NCBI RefSeq assembly: GCF_029873635.1
Contig: NC_080423.1
Span: forward strand, 96,557,025 to 96,621,024
Direction of reading: 5' to 3'
Length of the DNA stretch: 64,000 bases
From: Malania oleifera
Taxonomy: Eukaryota; Streptophyta; Magnoliopsida; Santalales; Ximeniaceae
Part shown: positions 63,759-64,000 of the stretch, one piece after another
Position numbering within the stretch: position 1 is the first letter of the stretch
Layout of the letters: the number at the start of each line of letters is the position of its first letter
The notes under the pieces: generated by a model
Database searches by the model: none
The model's input: the letters and a program-made list of their open reading frames with translations, nothing else
What the model was told of the DNA's origin: nothing
Translations under genes and position numbers: made by a program

Positions 63759-64000
63759 TGTTGGGAAAAAATATTGGAAATGATAAATTTCCTAAGCCCA
63801 AAATAGATAAAATTAAATGCGATAAAATAAATAGAGTAAAGAAAATGATACCGAGAATTTTTACGTGGAAAACCCGTAAAGGAAAAAACCCACGAGACCG
63901 TAGTCCACTTCAAACTTCCACTATGATGATAATGGGGTTACAAAACTTCACCCTAAGGTGGATACCACTCGCAAAAAAAAAAAAAAAAAAAAAAAAAAAA
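63759..64000 (-). repeat. Right (5') LTR of the outer Copia, cut by the window end
   Basis: Begins 'tgttggga' on the plus strand (CCCAACA end on the minus strand). From about 63808 it matches 34617-34800. It runs into a 28-base A homopolymer (63973-64000) at the window edge. Confidence 0.8.

Overview
The window is plant nuclear DNA, almost certainly from a flowering plant. It holds one split gene of standard plant layout, LTR retrotransposons of the plant Copia and Gypsy types, a CACTA transposon end, LINE and SINE relics, and long AT-rich spacers. I cannot name the species. The only recognisable host gene is a glycoside hydrolase family 1 (GH1) beta-glucosidase on the minus strand (7051-12144). 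Its 13 exons can be spliced by eye into an uninterrupted 548-residue frame with both catalytic glutamates. Nearly everything else is transposable-element DNA.

Layout. 1-4241 is the right part of a Gypsy-like LTR cut by a solo LTR (839-3834, target duplication GATAT). 4886-5897 is the right end of a CACTA element, followed by a 0.75-kb segment that recurs at about 19.2-19.95 kb. The GH1 gene follows, with a TATA box and long CT repeats in four consecutive introns. 12.2-15.2 kb is spacer with a LINE tail and a SINE. 15253-17741 is a second Gypsy-like solo LTR (TATTT). 18149-31858 is a SIRE-like Copia element (GTATT) whose gag is decayed and whose pol is absent. It contains a broken minus-strand Copia, a duplicated LTR end and a 5'-truncated LINE. 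31.9-34.6 kb holds a SINE and a second copy of the same LINE in the opposite orientation.

From 34.6 kb to the end there is a four-deep nest, each inner level bounded by its own 5-bp target duplication. A decayed Tnt1/Tork-like Copia on the minus strand received a SIRE-like Copia at 34872-59392 (ATACT). That received a large gag-only element at 39631-56462 (TAGAG). That received a related solo LTR at 48131-51426 (CCTAC). The 39631-56462 element has 3.3-kb LTRs, a PBS, an intact 491-codon gag, a 15-copy 66-bp minisatellite and a polypurine tract, but no pol. It fits the non-autonomous TR-GAG class and looks young.

No novel enzymatic or defence system is visible. The most interesting material is the set of gag-only elements, the structured LTR of the TGTAGACACC family (TTA-rich upstream part, TATA box, C-rich leader, conserved splice-donor-like site), the minisatellite in the 3' untranslated part of the TR-GAG element, and a junction with 8-bp microhomology that duplicated an LTR end. 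All statements come from reading the sequence; no alignments or searches were run.
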